DNA of 64,000 nt from Williamsia sp. DF01-3 (lineage in GTDB: Bacteria; Actinomycetota; Actinomycetes; Mycobacteriales; Mycobacteriaceae), in NCBI RefSeq assembly GCF_023051145.1, contig NZ_JALKFS010000005.1:2249733-2313732 (forward strand), read 5' to 3'. Shown piece after piece: positions 8,744-17,802 of the stretch; position 1 is the stretch's first letter; each line of letters opens with the position of its first letter. A program made the position numbers and the translations under genes. The notes beneath the pieces were generated by a model. The model had not been told where the DNA came from. It was given only the letters and a program-made list of their open reading frames with translations, and made no database searches.

Positions 8744-9445
8744 ATGGCCATCGACTACACCAAGCGTTCCAAACCTTCGCAGGCACCGTCGACCCCTGCG
8801 CCGGTGCCTCCCGCGACACCCGCACCAGCGGCCGCGTCGGCGGTGAACCTCAGCAAGATCGCGCTGACCAAGCAGGCGCCGTCGGTGAACCTCGCCAAGC
8901 CCGGAGCGTCCGGCGGCACGATTCGGATCAACCTGAACTGGGCGCAGGGGGAATCGTCAGGAGGGCTGTTCGGCAAGCGCAAGAAGGGCGTCGACCTCGA
9001 CCTGCGGTGTCTCTATGAACTGGCCGACGGCTCCCGAGGCGGGATCGGTGCGCTCGACCGTGTCTTCGGCTCCCTCGACAGCAGGCCGTTCATCCACCTG
9101 GATTCCGACGATCGATCCGGTAATTCGGCGGGCGGTGAGAACATGTTTGTCAACCTCGCCAATCCTGCTGTGTTCCGGCGCATCCTGGTGTTCGCCGACA
9201 TCTACGCGGGAAGCCCGAACTGGGCCGCAGTCGATGGCGTGGTGACCGTGGAGTCGCAGTTCGGACCCCCCATCGAGGTTCGGATGGACTCGGCCAAGAA
9301 CAACCTCCGTACCGCATCCATCGCGCTCATCGAGGTCGGCGCTCAAGGAGTGACCATCACGCGAGCTGTCGAGTACTTCTCCGGCGGAGACAAGATGGAC
9401 AAGCATTTCCGCTGGGGTCTGAACTGGGGCCGAGGCAGCAAATAG
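8744..9445 (+). CDS. TerD-family (tellurium-resistance/stress) domain protein
   Basis: This 233-residue protein has a low-complexity Ala/Pro/Ser/Lys-rich N-terminus of about 45 residues and then a TerD-like beta-sandwich. Matching segments are VDLDLRCLYELADGSRGGI near residue 84, IHLDSDDRSGNSAGGEN near residue 114 (the acidic calcium-binding loop of the family), and a C-terminal half ending in YFSGGDKMDKHFRWGLNW. TerD proteins bind calcium and take part in envelope or metal stress responses; the exact role is unknown. No other ter genes are nearby, so it is an orphan member. Confidence 0.7.
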   Translation: MAIDYTKRSKPSQAPSTPAPVPPATPAPAAASAVNLSKIALTKQAPSVNLAKPGASGGTIRINLNWAQGESSGGLFGKRKKGVDLDLRCLYELADGSRGGIGALDRVFGSLDSRPFIHLDSDDRSGNSAGGENMFVNLANPAVFRRILVFADIYAGSPNWAAVDGVVTVESQFGPPIEVRMDSAKNNLRTASIALIEVGAQGVTITRAVEYFSGGDKMDKHFRWGLNWGRGSK

Positions 9446-9463
9446 CCTGCACCCCAGCTCCTC

Positions 9464-10424
9464 TCAGCTCGTCGACGGTTGCGCGTCGGCCGCCATCACC
9501 GACAACAGTTCGTACGCCACATGTGCGGCGGCGATACCCGTGATCTCGGCGTGGTCATACGCGGGCGCCACCTCGACGATGTCGGCGCCGACGATGTCGA
9601 GCCCGGACAGCCCGCGCAAGGTGTTCAGCAATTCGCGCGACGTCATGCCGCCCGCTTCCGGAGTACCCGTACCCGGCGCGTGCGCGGGGTCGAGTACGTC
9701 GATGTCCACGGACACGTACACCGGGCCTCCGGCGACACGGCGATGGATGCGCTCGATGATGCTGCGTACCGTGTCGAATTGATAGTCGTCGGACCGGATC
9801 AGCTGAAAGCCGAGCACGCCATCTGCTTCGAGATCCTGCGCGCTGTACAGCGGCCCCCGGATACCGACGTGCATCGACCGCTCCATGTCGATGAGACCTT
9901 CTTCGCTGGCCCGCCGGAACGGGGTGCCGTGTGTACGGCGCCCCGAAGTAGGTGTCCCAGGTATCCAGATGGGCGTCGAAGTGGAGCACCGCGAGCTTTC
10001 CGCGCTCACGATGCAGCGCCCGCAGCAGCGGGAGTGCCAAGGTGTGGTCACCGCCCAACGTCAGCAGCCGCGCCCCGTCCGATCCGAGGTGCGTCACGGC
10101 ACGGTCGACCGTGTCGAGGGCTTCGACGATGTCGAAAGCGTTGACCGCGATGTCGCCGGCATCGGCAACCTGGTGCACGGCGAACGGCGAGATGTCCATG
10201 GCGGGGTTATAAGGCCGCAACAGCTTTGACGACGCGCGGATGTGACCGGGGCCGAAACGTGCACCGGGGCGGTAGCTGACTCCGGTGTCGAACGGGACGC
10301 CCACGATCTTGACGGCGGCCGACCGGACGTCATCAAGACGCGGCAGGCGGGCGAAGGTGCCGGGTTCGGTGTAGCGGGGCACCAGGCTTGCATCGATAGG
10401 GCCTTGAATCGAGTTCAATGTCAC
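9464..10424 (-). pseudogene. Agmatinase-like ureohydrolase, 2-bp frameshift
   Basis: The arginase/agmatinase family metal motifs are all present but in two frames. [11 protein letters not shown] and [10 protein letters not shown] lie in the frame starting at GTG 10424. [22 protein letters not shown]-type sequence lies in the second frame. The break is at 9929-9934, a (GT)3 run on the plus strand. Adding one more GT restores the family sequence [14 protein letters not shown]. The intact enzyme would be about 320 residues and would hydrolyse a guanidino compound to urea and an amine using two metal ions. It is the last gene of the eight-gene operon. Slippage, phase variation or sequencing error are all possible. 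Confidence 0.85.
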
Positions 10425-10433
10425 TGCTTTTCC

Positions 10434-11198
10434 TCAGTCCTTGTAGTCAGGTGCAATGCGCTCGACCAACCGCACCATGGCGGACCAGGCGAGGTCGATG
10501 CCGATGTCGTCGGTGAGATCGTCGCCGGTGTCTTCGGCGTTCAGTTGGCGTGCGGTGTGTTCACGGATCGCCTCGTCCGGGACGATGACCTCTCCCGCCC
10601 GGGTGGCGGCGACCTGTATCTCGCAGGCCTTGTTGAGGTAGTACATCCGCAGAAAAGCCTGCGCGGGTGTGGAACCCACGGTGAGAAGACCGTGGTTTCG
10701 CAAGATCAGCGCCGGATGGTTGCCGATGTCTCGAACCAGCCGCTCTTGTTCGTCGAGGTTCAGAGCGACGCCCTCGTAGTCGTGGTAGCCGACGCGGTTG
10801 TGGAACTCCATCGAGATCTGGTTCAGGCCGAGGAGGCCGGTCGCCGAGGCGGCCACGGCGCAACCCGCCACCGTGTGGGTGTGAAGTACACAATGCGCGT
10901 CTGGCCGGCTCCGGTGAATGGCACTGTGGATGACGAACCCGGCCGGATTGACCGGCGGACCACCGGGTTCGGTCAACTGACCGTCCACATCGATGCGGAC
11001 CAGATTCGATGCGGTGATTTCCTCGAACAGCAGCCCATAGGGGTTGATGAGGAAATGCTCGTCCGGACCGGGCAGTCGAACCGAGATGTGTGTGAAGATC
11101 AGATCGGTCATCCGGAAATGCGCGATCAACCGGTACACCGCGGCCAGTTGTCTGCGTAGTTCGAGTTCCTCGGCCGCAATGGTCGTGAGATCCGGCAT
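10434..11198 (-). CDS. Class II aldolase/adducin family protein
   Basis: This 254-residue protein has the class II aldolase fold. The zinc-binding histidines appear as HTHTVAG near residue 111 and an NHG motif (LRNHGLLTVG) near residue 170. FTHISVRLPGPDEHFLINPYG at the N-terminus is the usual substrate-binding block. Members carry out retro-aldol cleavage, decarboxylation or related chemistry on hydroxy-carbonyl substrates. The start ATG shares one base with the stop of the Rieske gene (TGATG), so the two are translationally coupled. Nine bases separate it from the ureohydrolase. Confidence 0.82.
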   Translation of the reverse strand: MPDLTTIAAEELELRRQLAAVYRLIAHFRMTDLIFTHISVRLPGPDEHFLINPYGLLFEEITASNLVRIDVDGQLTEPGGPPVNPAGFVIHSAIHRSRPDAHCVLHTHTVAGCAVAASATGLLGLNQISMEFHNRVGYHDYEGVALNLDEQERLVRDIGNHPALILRNHGLLTVGSTPAQAFLRMYYLNKACEIQVAATRAGEVIVPDEAIREHTARQLNAEDTGDDLTDDIGIDLAWSAMVRLVERIAPDYKD

Positions 11199-12394
11199 CA
11201 GTAGCCGACCTTTGCGGACACCAGTTTCTGGAACATCGCGGTGATCTGATCCCAGTGTGTGACGAGATTGGTGCGGTCCGCCGCGGGAGATCTGCGACCG
11301 CTCTGCAGCTTGTGCAGGATCGGCATGTCCTGCTCATTGACCTCGAACAATATGTCCGTCAATCGCTTTCGCTCGGTGCTGAACCGCTCGCCCGTCGCTG
11401 TCTCGTCGACGAACACGGCCATGTGCTCGACGGTTCGTTCCGGGCCGGCGGCGTCGAATCCGATCACCTGGAACCAATCCGCTTCCAAGAACAGCAGGGC
11501 GTTCGGGAACACACAGAAGATGTCCTGGCTCTCGGTTCGAGCAGGGGGGACGTCGCCGAGGAATGGCAACGCCTCGTCGGTCTTGGCGGCCTTACCGGCT
11601 GCGCCATGGGGGTAACAGCCCCCGATGATGTGGTCGGCCAAACGGACATCGTCCACGTCCAGCGACGCACTGACCGGCCCGACCTGCGGGTGGATGAACG
11701 GCAGGTGGTAGAAGTCGAGGAAGTTCTCCACCACCAGTTTCCAGTTCACGGCGATGTCGAACCGGCGTTCCTCGGCCAATTGGATGCGGTTGAAGTCGAC
11801 GTGGTCCCATCGCGCCAAGATCGGCGCGAGCATGGCGGCAAAATCGGCATCGACCTGGTCCGTTCCGCCGGCCTCGGCGCTCTCGAGTGCCAGATTGACG
11901 AAGACCATGCCCGCCCACACCTGACAGGCGACAGGCAGCAGACCCAGGTGCTCGGCGCCGTCGGGTACGGCGCGCGTGCGTTCCCGGGTGAAATACGGTG
12001 TGGCGTGCAAAGTTCCGTCCAAGTTGTAGGACCAGCAGTGGTACGCGCACTGAATCCGCTTGCGAACCTTCACCGGCTCGTCGGTCATGGCCATGCCACG
12101 GTGTCTGCAGGAGTTGTGGAACACCCGGATCTGGTCGTCGTCGCCGCGGATGATCAGAAGGGGCTTGCCGCCGATGTCCACCGGATGCACCATCCCTGGT
12201 TCGTCGACCCAGTGCGCGTAACCGGCCCACACCCAGCCGGACGAGAAGATCCGCTCCTGCTCGAGTGCGTATTCGGCGCTACCGCTGTAGGCGCGCGCCG
12301 GGATGAGCGCGTGCCCGGTGGTGTCCGAGGACAGTGGGCCCGGCAAAACCTGGTTGCCGGTGGCGGTGACCGGGTTCGGACTGTGTGTGGTCAT
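11198..12394 (-). CDS. Rieske [2Fe-2S] aromatic ring-hydroxylating-type oxygenase, alpha subunit
   Basis: The 398 residues carry a Rieske cluster site with Cys-X-His in SCRHRGMAM near residue 92 and Cys-X2-His in CAYHCWSYNLDG near residue 112. The mononuclear iron site is visible as ENFLDFYHLPFIHP near residue 215. The layout resembles GbcA/CntA-like oxygenases that act on quaternary amines and small molecules as often as on aromatic rings. No beta subunit, ferredoxin or reductase is in the operon, so electrons must come from elsewhere, perhaps from the FprB-like protein at 19680. I chose ATG 12394, which overlaps the previous stop as TGATG. Confidence 0.88.
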   Translation of the reverse strand: MTTHSPNPVTATGNQVLPGPLSSDTTGHALIPARAYSGSAEYALEQERIFSSGWVWAGYAHWVDEPGMVHPVDIGGKPLLIIRGDDDQIRVFHNSCRHRGMAMTDEPVKVRKRIQCAYHCWSYNLDGTLHATPYFTRERTRAVPDGAEHLGLLPVACQVWAGMVFVNLALESAEAGGTDQVDADFAAMLAPILARWDHVDFNRIQLAEERRFDIAVNWKLVVENFLDFYHLPFIHPQVGPVSASLDVDDVRLADHIIGGCYPHGAAGKAAKTDEALPFLGDVPPARTESQDIFCVFPNALLFLEADWFQVIGFDAAGPERTVEHMAVFVDETATGERFSTERKRLTDILFEVNEQDMPILHKLQSGRRSPAADRTNLVTHWDQITAMFQKLVSAKVGY

Positions 12395-13299
12395 CAATGA
12401 CTCCCGTCAGGTGATGGAACGGTGATCGGCGAAGTGGCCGGGGGAGAGGATGGTTCGATCGCCGAGGCAGCGAACGCCTCATGGGCCCAGCTCTTGAGGA
12501 TCAGGGCCTCGGTCCACCGGTCCGACAGTTCGGCTCCTGCGGCGTCGGTGATCGCGTAGGGACGCGTACCGAGCTCAGTGCAGAACATGATCTGCCGGCC
12601 TGGGGCACTTCGGGCCCGAATGGATCGGAAGCCCTGTTCCCACCATCCACGGAACCGTTGCTCCCAACGTTCACCCGCTGGGGTGCCGAGGGGGATCTGG
12701 ACCTGCGCGCGGGTGGCGATCCTGCCCTGAAGTGATCCGCAACGGTCCAGGATGGCGGTCACCAGGTCTTCGTACTCACGCGTGGGTTCGTCGGGCATCT
12801 CGTTGGCGCACACATAATGTGAGAGGTCCCCGGCAAGCTCGATGCGTGGGTCCAGGTGACGCAGGAGCAGCTCGCTGAATCGGATGTCGTTGGTGACGGT
12901 GTTGCGGTGTGTCTCCAACTGCATGTCGATCTGCTCGTCACGGCACAGCTCGTACCACCTCGCCACGGTGCCGGCGAGGGCTTCGGGATCGAACCCGTAA
13001 ATCTGCGCGCACACGACCATCTGGCCGGCACCGACCTGATGGGCGTAGTCGATCGCTGCACGCAGATCATCGATGGTGTGAACGAAGGCGAAGACGGCGG
13101 CGTTCAGGTCCGACCCCTGGATGAGTGGGGCGAGCTCAGCGGCAGCAGGCGCCCGCCGTGCCCCGAGATCCACCGCGACACCGTTGAAACCCGCGGCGGC
13201 GATGAGATGGATCTGCTCCGGAAGCGACCACTGATCTGCGGTGCTGGGTAGGTCTTCCATGGCCCACAGTGACTGGAAGACAGCGAGTTCTGTGCTCAC
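12394..13299 (-). CDS. Sugar phosphate isomerase/epimerase-like TIM-barrel protein
   Basis: This protein of 301 residues resembles the xylose-isomerase-like TIM barrel (AP endonuclease 2) superfamily. It has alternating strands and helices, with probable metal ligands in MQLETHRNTVTND (Glu/His near residue 145) and LAGDLSHYVCANE (Asp/His near residue 170). The substrate is unknown; isomerases, epimerases and dehydratases all share the fold. The start is GTG 13299, which overlaps the upstream stop as GTGA. An in-frame ATG at 13356 would sit inside the dehydrogenase gene and lacks family similarity. Confidence 0.7.
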   Translation of the reverse strand: MSTELAVFQSLWAMEDLPSTADQWSLPEQIHLIAAAGFNGVAVDLGARRAPAAAELAPLIQGSDLNAAVFAFVHTIDDLRAAIDYAHQVGAGQMVVCAQIYGFDPEALAGTVARWYELCRDEQIDMQLETHRNTVTNDIRFSELLLRHLDPRIELAGDLSHYVCANEMPDEPTREYEDLVTAILDRCGSLQGRIATRAQVQIPLGTPAGERWEQRFRGWWEQGFRSIRARSAPGRQIMFCTELGTRPYAITDAAGAELSDRWTEALILKSWAHEAFAASAIEPSSPPATSPITVPSPDGSH

Positions 13300-14300
13300 G
13301 ACACCGGCACCACGGGGTCGTTGACGGTGAGCACGGGTGTGCCGGTTTGCATCCATTGCACCACGTTCTGCGCCTGAGCGACGATGTACCCACGCGTCGT
13401 GGCATCCGACAGGTACGCGACGTGAGGGGTCGCGAGCACATTCGGGTGCCCGATGAGCGGATCGGCGGGATCAGGGGGCTCGGTGTCGAAGACGTCGAGT
13501 GCGGCTGCCGTGACACGCCCGGTGTCGAGACCGCGACGCAGCGCCGCCGAATCGATGAGTGTGCCGCGCGCGACGTTGATCAGATGGACTCCCTGACGCA
13601 TCCGGGCAAAAGCGCTGTCCCCGAGGAACTCCCGGGTGTCCTCGGTCAGCGGGAGATGCAAGGAGATGACGTCGGATCGGCTCAGAACGGTGTCGAGGTC
13701 TGTCACCCGCGCGCCGTCGATGCCTGCCAGCACGTTGCCCGCGGCAGGTTCCGGACGGTCGGTGCGGATGTCGAAGCCCAGCACCTCGCGCACCGTCGGT
13801 GCCGCCAGGGCAGCATATCTACGACCGGTGCTGCCCAGACCCAGGACGCCGACCGTCATCTCGGACAATCGCCGCGGCAGAGGGGTGGGGCGGTCCAGCC
13901 AGCCGCGTGTGGTGGGGAACCCGGAGAAGAAGGGGAGCCGGCGGATCAGTGCAAGAGTGAGGGTCCAGGCATGAGTGGCCACCTCCTCGGCCGCGACGTC
14001 ACCCACCGTGCACACCCAGATGCCCAGCTCGGCTGCGGCATCTACATCGACGTTGTCATGTCCACGCGAGAGCAACGCGACGATCTTCAGGTTCGGCAGC
14101 CGCAGCAACAGGTCTCGGTCGATCGGTGCGTAGCCGACGAGTAGAGCGGTGGCCGCGGCGGCGTCGCGGGCGATGACGTCGGGGTCCCGTGTCTGCAGTA
14201 CTTCGACCCGAAAGCCGTTGTCTCTCAGTAATCGACAACCGATATCGGGGTCGAGGTCGTCGGTGTCGGTGTAGACCGCCAGCGGTCCGTTGTCGGGCAT
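13296..14300 (-). CDS. D-2-hydroxyacid dehydrogenase family protein (NAD-binding)
   Basis: This 334-residue protein has the bipartite fold of the D-isomer-specific 2-hydroxyacid dehydrogenases. The Rossmann fingerprint GVLGLGSTGRRYAAL is near residue 150. A catalytic Arg lies in NVARGTLID near residue 240, a Glu in DVFDTEPP near residue 268, and a His in TPHVAYLS near residue 290. It would interconvert a 2-oxoacid and a 2-hydroxyacid with NAD(P)H. The ATG at 14300 is preceded by GGAG. It lies 26 bp after the ABC ATPase and is coupled to the isomerase by a GTGA overlap. Confidence 0.83.
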   Translation of the reverse strand: MPDNGPLAVYTDTDDLDPDIGCRLLRDNGFRVEVLQTRDPDVIARDAAAATALLVGYAPIDRDLLLRLPNLKIVALLSRGHDNVDVDAAAELGIWVCTVGDVAAEEVATHAWTLTLALIRRLPFFSGFPTTRGWLDRPTPLPRRLSEMTVGVLGLGSTGRRYAALAAPTVREVLGFDIRTDRPEPAAGNVLAGIDGARVTDLDTVLSRSDVISLHLPLTEDTREFLGDSAFARMRQGVHLINVARGTLIDSAALRRGLDTGRVTAAALDVFDTEPPDPADPLIGHPNVLATPHVAYLSDATTRGYIVAQAQNVVQWMQTGTPVLTVNDPVVPVS

Positions 14301-14326
14301 CGATGCTCCAGGATCAGCGCAGACGT

Positions 14327-15094
14327 TCAGCGCAGGTGCGAAAGGAATTGTTGCGTCCGTCGGTGTTGCGGGTCGTCGAAGAACGGCCCCGGCGGTCCGG
14401 CTTCGACGATCATCCCGTCGTCAAAGAGGGCGACCTCGTCGGCGACGCGACGCGCGAATCGCGTCTCGTGGGTGACCACCACCATGGTCATTCCCTGTTC
14501 GGCGAGCTGCTCCATCACCTCGAGCACCTCTCCCACCAGTTCTGGATCGAGAGCCGACGTCGGTTCGTCGAACAGCATCACCGACGGGTTCATCACCAGA
14601 GCGCGGGCGATTGCCACGCGCTGCTGCTGACCACCGGACAGTTCACTCGGAAAGTGCTTGAGCCGGTGTGCCATACCGACCCGTTCGAGCATGGCGGTGG
14701 CCTGCTCTTTGGCCTCGGTCCGTCGTATCCCGCCGACCTCGGTGAGCGCCAGGGTGACGTTGTGGAGCACATCGAGATGTGCGAACAGGTTGAACCGCTG
14801 GAACACCATGCCGATGTCGCGGCGCTGACGGGCCAGCTGGGTCTCCCGTAGGGGCCGCGTCGCCCCGGTTGATCCGACGGACACACCCAGTTGTTTGCCG
14901 TGTAGCAGGATCTCACCCTGGTCCGGTGTCTCGAGCAGAGCCATCAAGCGCAGGATCGTGGACTTGCCCGAACCTGAAGGGCCCAGCAGGGCTTTGACCT
15001 CACCCTTGTTCACCGTCAGGTCGACTCCCTTGAGCACTTTGGTCTGGCCGTAAGAACGGTGCAGGTTGATCGCCTGCAGGACTGGGCTGCTCAT
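14327..15094 (-). CDS. Amino-acid ABC transporter ATP-binding protein
   Basis: The 255-residue ATPase of a polar amino-acid importer carries Walker [10 protein letters not shown] near residue 38, signature [15 protein letters not shown] near residue 150, Walker [15 protein letters not shown] near residue 172, and the switch His in [10 protein letters not shown]. Its closest types are GlnQ/HisP. ATG 15094 overlaps the stop of the permease gene as ATGA. A longer in-frame start at 15154 would lie entirely inside the permease gene. Confidence 0.9.
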   Translation of the reverse strand: MSSPVLQAINLHRSYGQTKVLKGVDLTVNKGEVKALLGPSGSGKSTILRLMALLETPDQGEILLHGKQLGVSVGSTGATRPLRETQLARQRRDIGMVFQRFNLFAHLDVLHNVTLALTEVGGIRRTEAKEQATAMLERVGMAHRLKHFPSELSGGQQQRVAIARALVMNPSVMLFDEPTSALDPELVGEVLEVMEQLAEQGMTMVVVTHETRFARRVADEVALFDDGMIVEAGPPGPFFDDPQHRRTQQFLSHLR

Positions 15095-15819
15095 GCCGGT
15101 ACCTTCTGCACGGTGGGGGTGATGCCGGATGTGTTGTGACCTTTGGAAATCCATCGGTATCGAGCCTCGATGAAGTACTGGATGACCATGGCCACATTGA
15201 CGATCACGAGGTAGTACACCAGGGCGGCCGAGTAGTACTCGGCGTAGCGGAAGGTCACAGACACCTCGGCTTGCGCGGTGGTCAGCAATTCTCGTAGTGA
15301 GATGACCGATGCCAGTGACGTGTACTTCAGCATGGCGATGAACTCGTTGCCGCTGGGCGGAATCGCAACCTTGATGGCCTGAGGGAGAACCACTTTGAAC
15401 AACACCTTGTGCGGCGGAAGGCCCAGTGCCCGCGCCGCGATGTGCTGGCCGTCGTCGACGCTGAGCAGCGCCGACCGCAGGATCTCGGCCATGTATGCGG
15501 CCTCCACCACCGCGAACCCGATGAAAGCCGCCAGGAAGGGGGTGAACCAGTTCTCACGAAGGCCGGGGAACAGCTGTGGTCCGGCGTTCCAGATGAGCAG
15601 CAGCACCAGCAAGGTGGGTATGGCCCGGAAGAACCAGACGTAGACCCAGCCCGCAGCACGCGGAGCGGGATTCTTGGCGACGCGCAGGAGGGCAACCAGG
15701 AACCCGATCACGGTGGCTGCGATCATCGCGCTGATCGCCAGGCCGAGCGACAGCAGCGCGCCACGGAAGAATGTCCCGGACGTCAAGGCGTCGGTGAAGA
15801 CGCTCCACTCGAAGACCAT
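15091..15819 (-). CDS. Amino-acid ABC transporter permease
   Basis: This 242-residue HisM/GlnP-type inner-membrane permease has four to five hydrophobic segments and the EAA loop [21 protein letters not shown] near residue 130 that contacts the ATPase. It works as a homodimer or with a partner; no second permease is present, so a homodimer is likely. It lies 5 bp after the binding protein and overlaps the ATPase by 4 bp. Confidence 0.9.
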   Translation of the reverse strand: MVFEWSVFTDALTSGTFFRGALLSLGLAISAMIAATVIGFLVALLRVAKNPAPRAAGWVYVWFFRAIPTLLVLLLIWNAGPQLFPGLRENWFTPFLAAFIGFAVVEAAYMAEILRSALLSVDDGQHIAARALGLPPHKVLFKVVLPQAIKVAIPPSGNEFIAMLKYTSLASVISLRELLTTAQAEVSVTFRYAEYYSAALVYYLVIVNVAMVIQYFIEARYRWISKGHNTSGITPTVQKVPA

Positions 15820-15824
15820 CGCGG

Positions 15825-16655
15825 TCAGGTGACGATTCGGTTGGGATCGAGGCCATACTGCTCGGCGAGCTTGCCGAGTGTGCCGTTGGCGTCGAGCTCT
15901 TTGAGGCTGGTGCTGACCGCTGGGCTCAGCGGCGAACCCTTGAGCGTGAAGACGCCGAACTGGGTGTCGGCGGGGAACACATCGGGGATGGACTTCAGCT
16001 TGCCCTGGGACTTCTCGACCATGTCGACGACGGCGACATCGGTCTCGATGAGTGCGTCGGCCTTCGAATTCGACAAAGCAGCAACAGTTTCCGATGTCTT
16101 GGGGTACGGCTGCACCGTGATTCCGGGCTTGCCCTCGGATTCGAGTCGGCTCGACAGATCACGCAGGGTCTGTTCGTTCGACCCGCCGCCCTGCACCGCG
16201 ACCGTCTTGCCCGAGAGGTCATCGGCTGTGGTGATGTCGCTCGTGTCCGTGCGCACGATCAATCCGGGGCCGGTCTCCATGAAGGGTGAGCCGTCGGCGA
16301 CTTCGAGTCGCTCGGGACTCATGTAGAGCGCGGCCCAGAGGATGTCACAGCGTTTTGCCTGCAGGGCTGGCATCAGTCCGTCGAAAGCCGTGTTCTGCCA
16401 CTTGATGTCGAGTTCCCAGAGATCCGCGAGTGCCCGCGCCGCGTCGGGATCGAAGCCGACGGGACTGGAGGTGTCACCGTCCTTGAAGTACTCCATCGGC
16501 GGGTACTCGGGGTCGGTGCACACCGTCAGCTCGCCGCTCTTGAGAAGTCCCGCAGGCGCTTTGCCGGAGGCCTCGGTGCTTTCCGCACCGCCACCGCAGG
16601 CGGCGATGGTGGTGGCCAGCAGTACTGCGGCCGTAGTCGCTAGAACTCTTCGCAT
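15825..16655 (-). CDS. Amino-acid ABC transporter substrate-binding lipoprotein
   Basis: This protein of 276 residues has a lipoprotein signal peptide, MRRVLATTAAVLLATTIAAC, whose Cys would be lipidated. The mature part is a type 2 periplasmic binding protein with the family markers LTVCTDPEYPPMEY, FDPDAARALAD and a central domain hinge. The family binds polar amino acids or opines. ATG 16655 gives a proper signal sequence; the frame is open further upstream, but that part has no signal features. It is the first gene of the eight-gene operon and faces the AsnC-type regulator across a 253-bp control region. Confidence 0.9.
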   Translation of the reverse strand: MRRVLATTAAVLLATTIAACGGGAESTEASGKAPAGLLKSGELTVCTDPEYPPMEYFKDGDTSSPVGFDPDAARALADLWELDIKWQNTAFDGLMPALQAKRCDILWAALYMSPERLEVADGSPFMETGPGLIVRTDTSDITTADDLSGKTVAVQGGGSNEQTLRDLSSRLESEGKPGITVQPYPKTSETVAALSNSKADALIETDVAVVDMVEKSQGKLKSIPDVFPADTQFGVFTLKGSPLSPAVSTSLKELDANGTLGKLAEQYGLDPNRIVT

Positions 16656-16908
16656 GTGGGGATCCTCAGGGTGTTGATTCGTGAGCACCGGCGGTGGTGC
16701 GGAACTGTCGGGTCTCACCGTAGGATCGCCGGCATAGGTCAGCAAGGCGAAATCTGCAATCAAACGGGAATCAATTGAAGGAAAGCCCAACTATGTGTGC
16801 ATTTTGTAAACAAAGATCCACTGATCGGGCACTCACCTGCAAAAACGTCCCGCCGACGATCGGACCGGTCAATTGTTAAGTTCTCGTGAGCAGAGTCGAT
16901 CGGGCCCG
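16656..16908. promoter_or_regulatory. Divergent control region of the accessory catabolic locus
   Basis: This 253-bp stretch is clearly richer in A/T than its neighbours. It contains the dyad TTTGTAAACAAA (16803-16814, arms TTTGT/ACAAA), the palindrome TCAATTGA (16771-16778) and a second CAATTG at 16870-16875. Such A/T-rich dyads spread over about 100 bp suit an Lrp/AsnC octamer. It probably drives both the leftward operon and the rightward regulator. The specific sites are inferred. Confidence 0.4.
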
Positions 16909-17802
16909 ATGCCCGAGGTCGACATGCGCATCGTGGAGGCACTCCGCCGCGATGGCAGGGTGTCCACACACGAGCTCGCCGATCAGCTGGGCCTGTCCAG
17001 AACCACCACCGCCAGGCGCCTGAGCCATCTGCTCGATGGGGGATTCGTCAGCGTGGTCGGTCTCGTGCATCCGCTGACCATCGGGATCAAATCGCTTGCC
17101 CACATCTCGATCTCGGTCGACCGGCCCGTGCGCCGAGTGGCCGAGGCCATCGCCGCCATGCCAGAGGTGCCCTTTGTGAGCCTTGCCTCGGGGGCCTTTC
17201 CGCTCATCGCCGAAGCCCGTGCCCACAGCGATGGTGATCTCGCGACGGTGCTCGATCGGGTGCGCTCGGTAGAGGGGGTTCGTTCCACGGAGACACTCTT
17301 CTACACAGAGTTGGTGGTCGACGTGCTGCGCCCGACCCGAGCTGACGCTGTCGAGATCGACCGGGTCGATTCGCGGCTTCTGATGCAGTTGCAGATGGAC
17401 GGCAGACTGTCGTACACCACCCTGGGCGAGCGGGTCGGGGTGTCGACCGGCACCGCCAGGACAAGGGTGCTGCGCATGATCGACGAAGGAGTCGTACGGA
17501 TCGGCGCGATCGCGAGGTCGGGCCGTGATACTGAATTCGATGTCGGGGTGGGCATCTCGTTGCGGGGTCCCGCCTCGACCGGAGGCGACCTGCTGTCGGA
17601 GATGCCCGAGATCCGCTTCCTGGCAGCCACTTTGGGGCGTTATGATCTGCTCGCCACCGTGCACGCGGATTCGCTGGCCGACATCGTCAGCGTTCTCGAC
17701 CGGTTGCGCGCACTGCGACCCGTGCTCAGGCTCGACAGCTGGGTTCACCTCGACACCGTCAAAGAGAGCTACCACTACCCGGTGGAGGCGATGAAGCCTT
17801 GA
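16909..17802 (+). CDS. Fused double Lrp/AsnC-type transcriptional regulator
   Basis: This protein of 297 residues consists of two consecutive AsnC units. The first helix-turn-helix is at about residues 5-55 (MRIVEALRRDGRVSTHELAD) with a ligand-binding RAM domain to about 140. The second helix-turn-helix begins near 150 (DSRLLMQLQMDGRLSYTTLG), with a second RAM domain to the end. Tandem fusions make an asymmetric dimer in one chain. It faces an amino-acid importer operon, so it is likely that operon's ligand-responsive regulator. I prefer ATG 16909; an in-frame TTG at 16873 is possible. The stop overlaps the next start as TTGA. Confidence 0.85.
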   Translation: MPEVDMRIVEALRRDGRVSTHELADQLGLSRTTTARRLSHLLDGGFVSVVGLVHPLTIGIKSLAHISISVDRPVRRVAEAIAAMPEVPFVSLASGAFPLIAEARAHSDGDLATVLDRVRSVEGVRSTETLFYTELVVDVLRPTRADAVEIDRVDSRLLMQLQMDGRLSYTTLGERVGVSTGTARTRVLRMIDEGVVRIGAIARSGRDTEFDVGVGISLRGPASTGGDLLSEMPEIRFLAATLGRYDLLATVHADSLADIVSVLDRLRALRPVLRLDSWVHLDTVKESYHYPVEAMKP

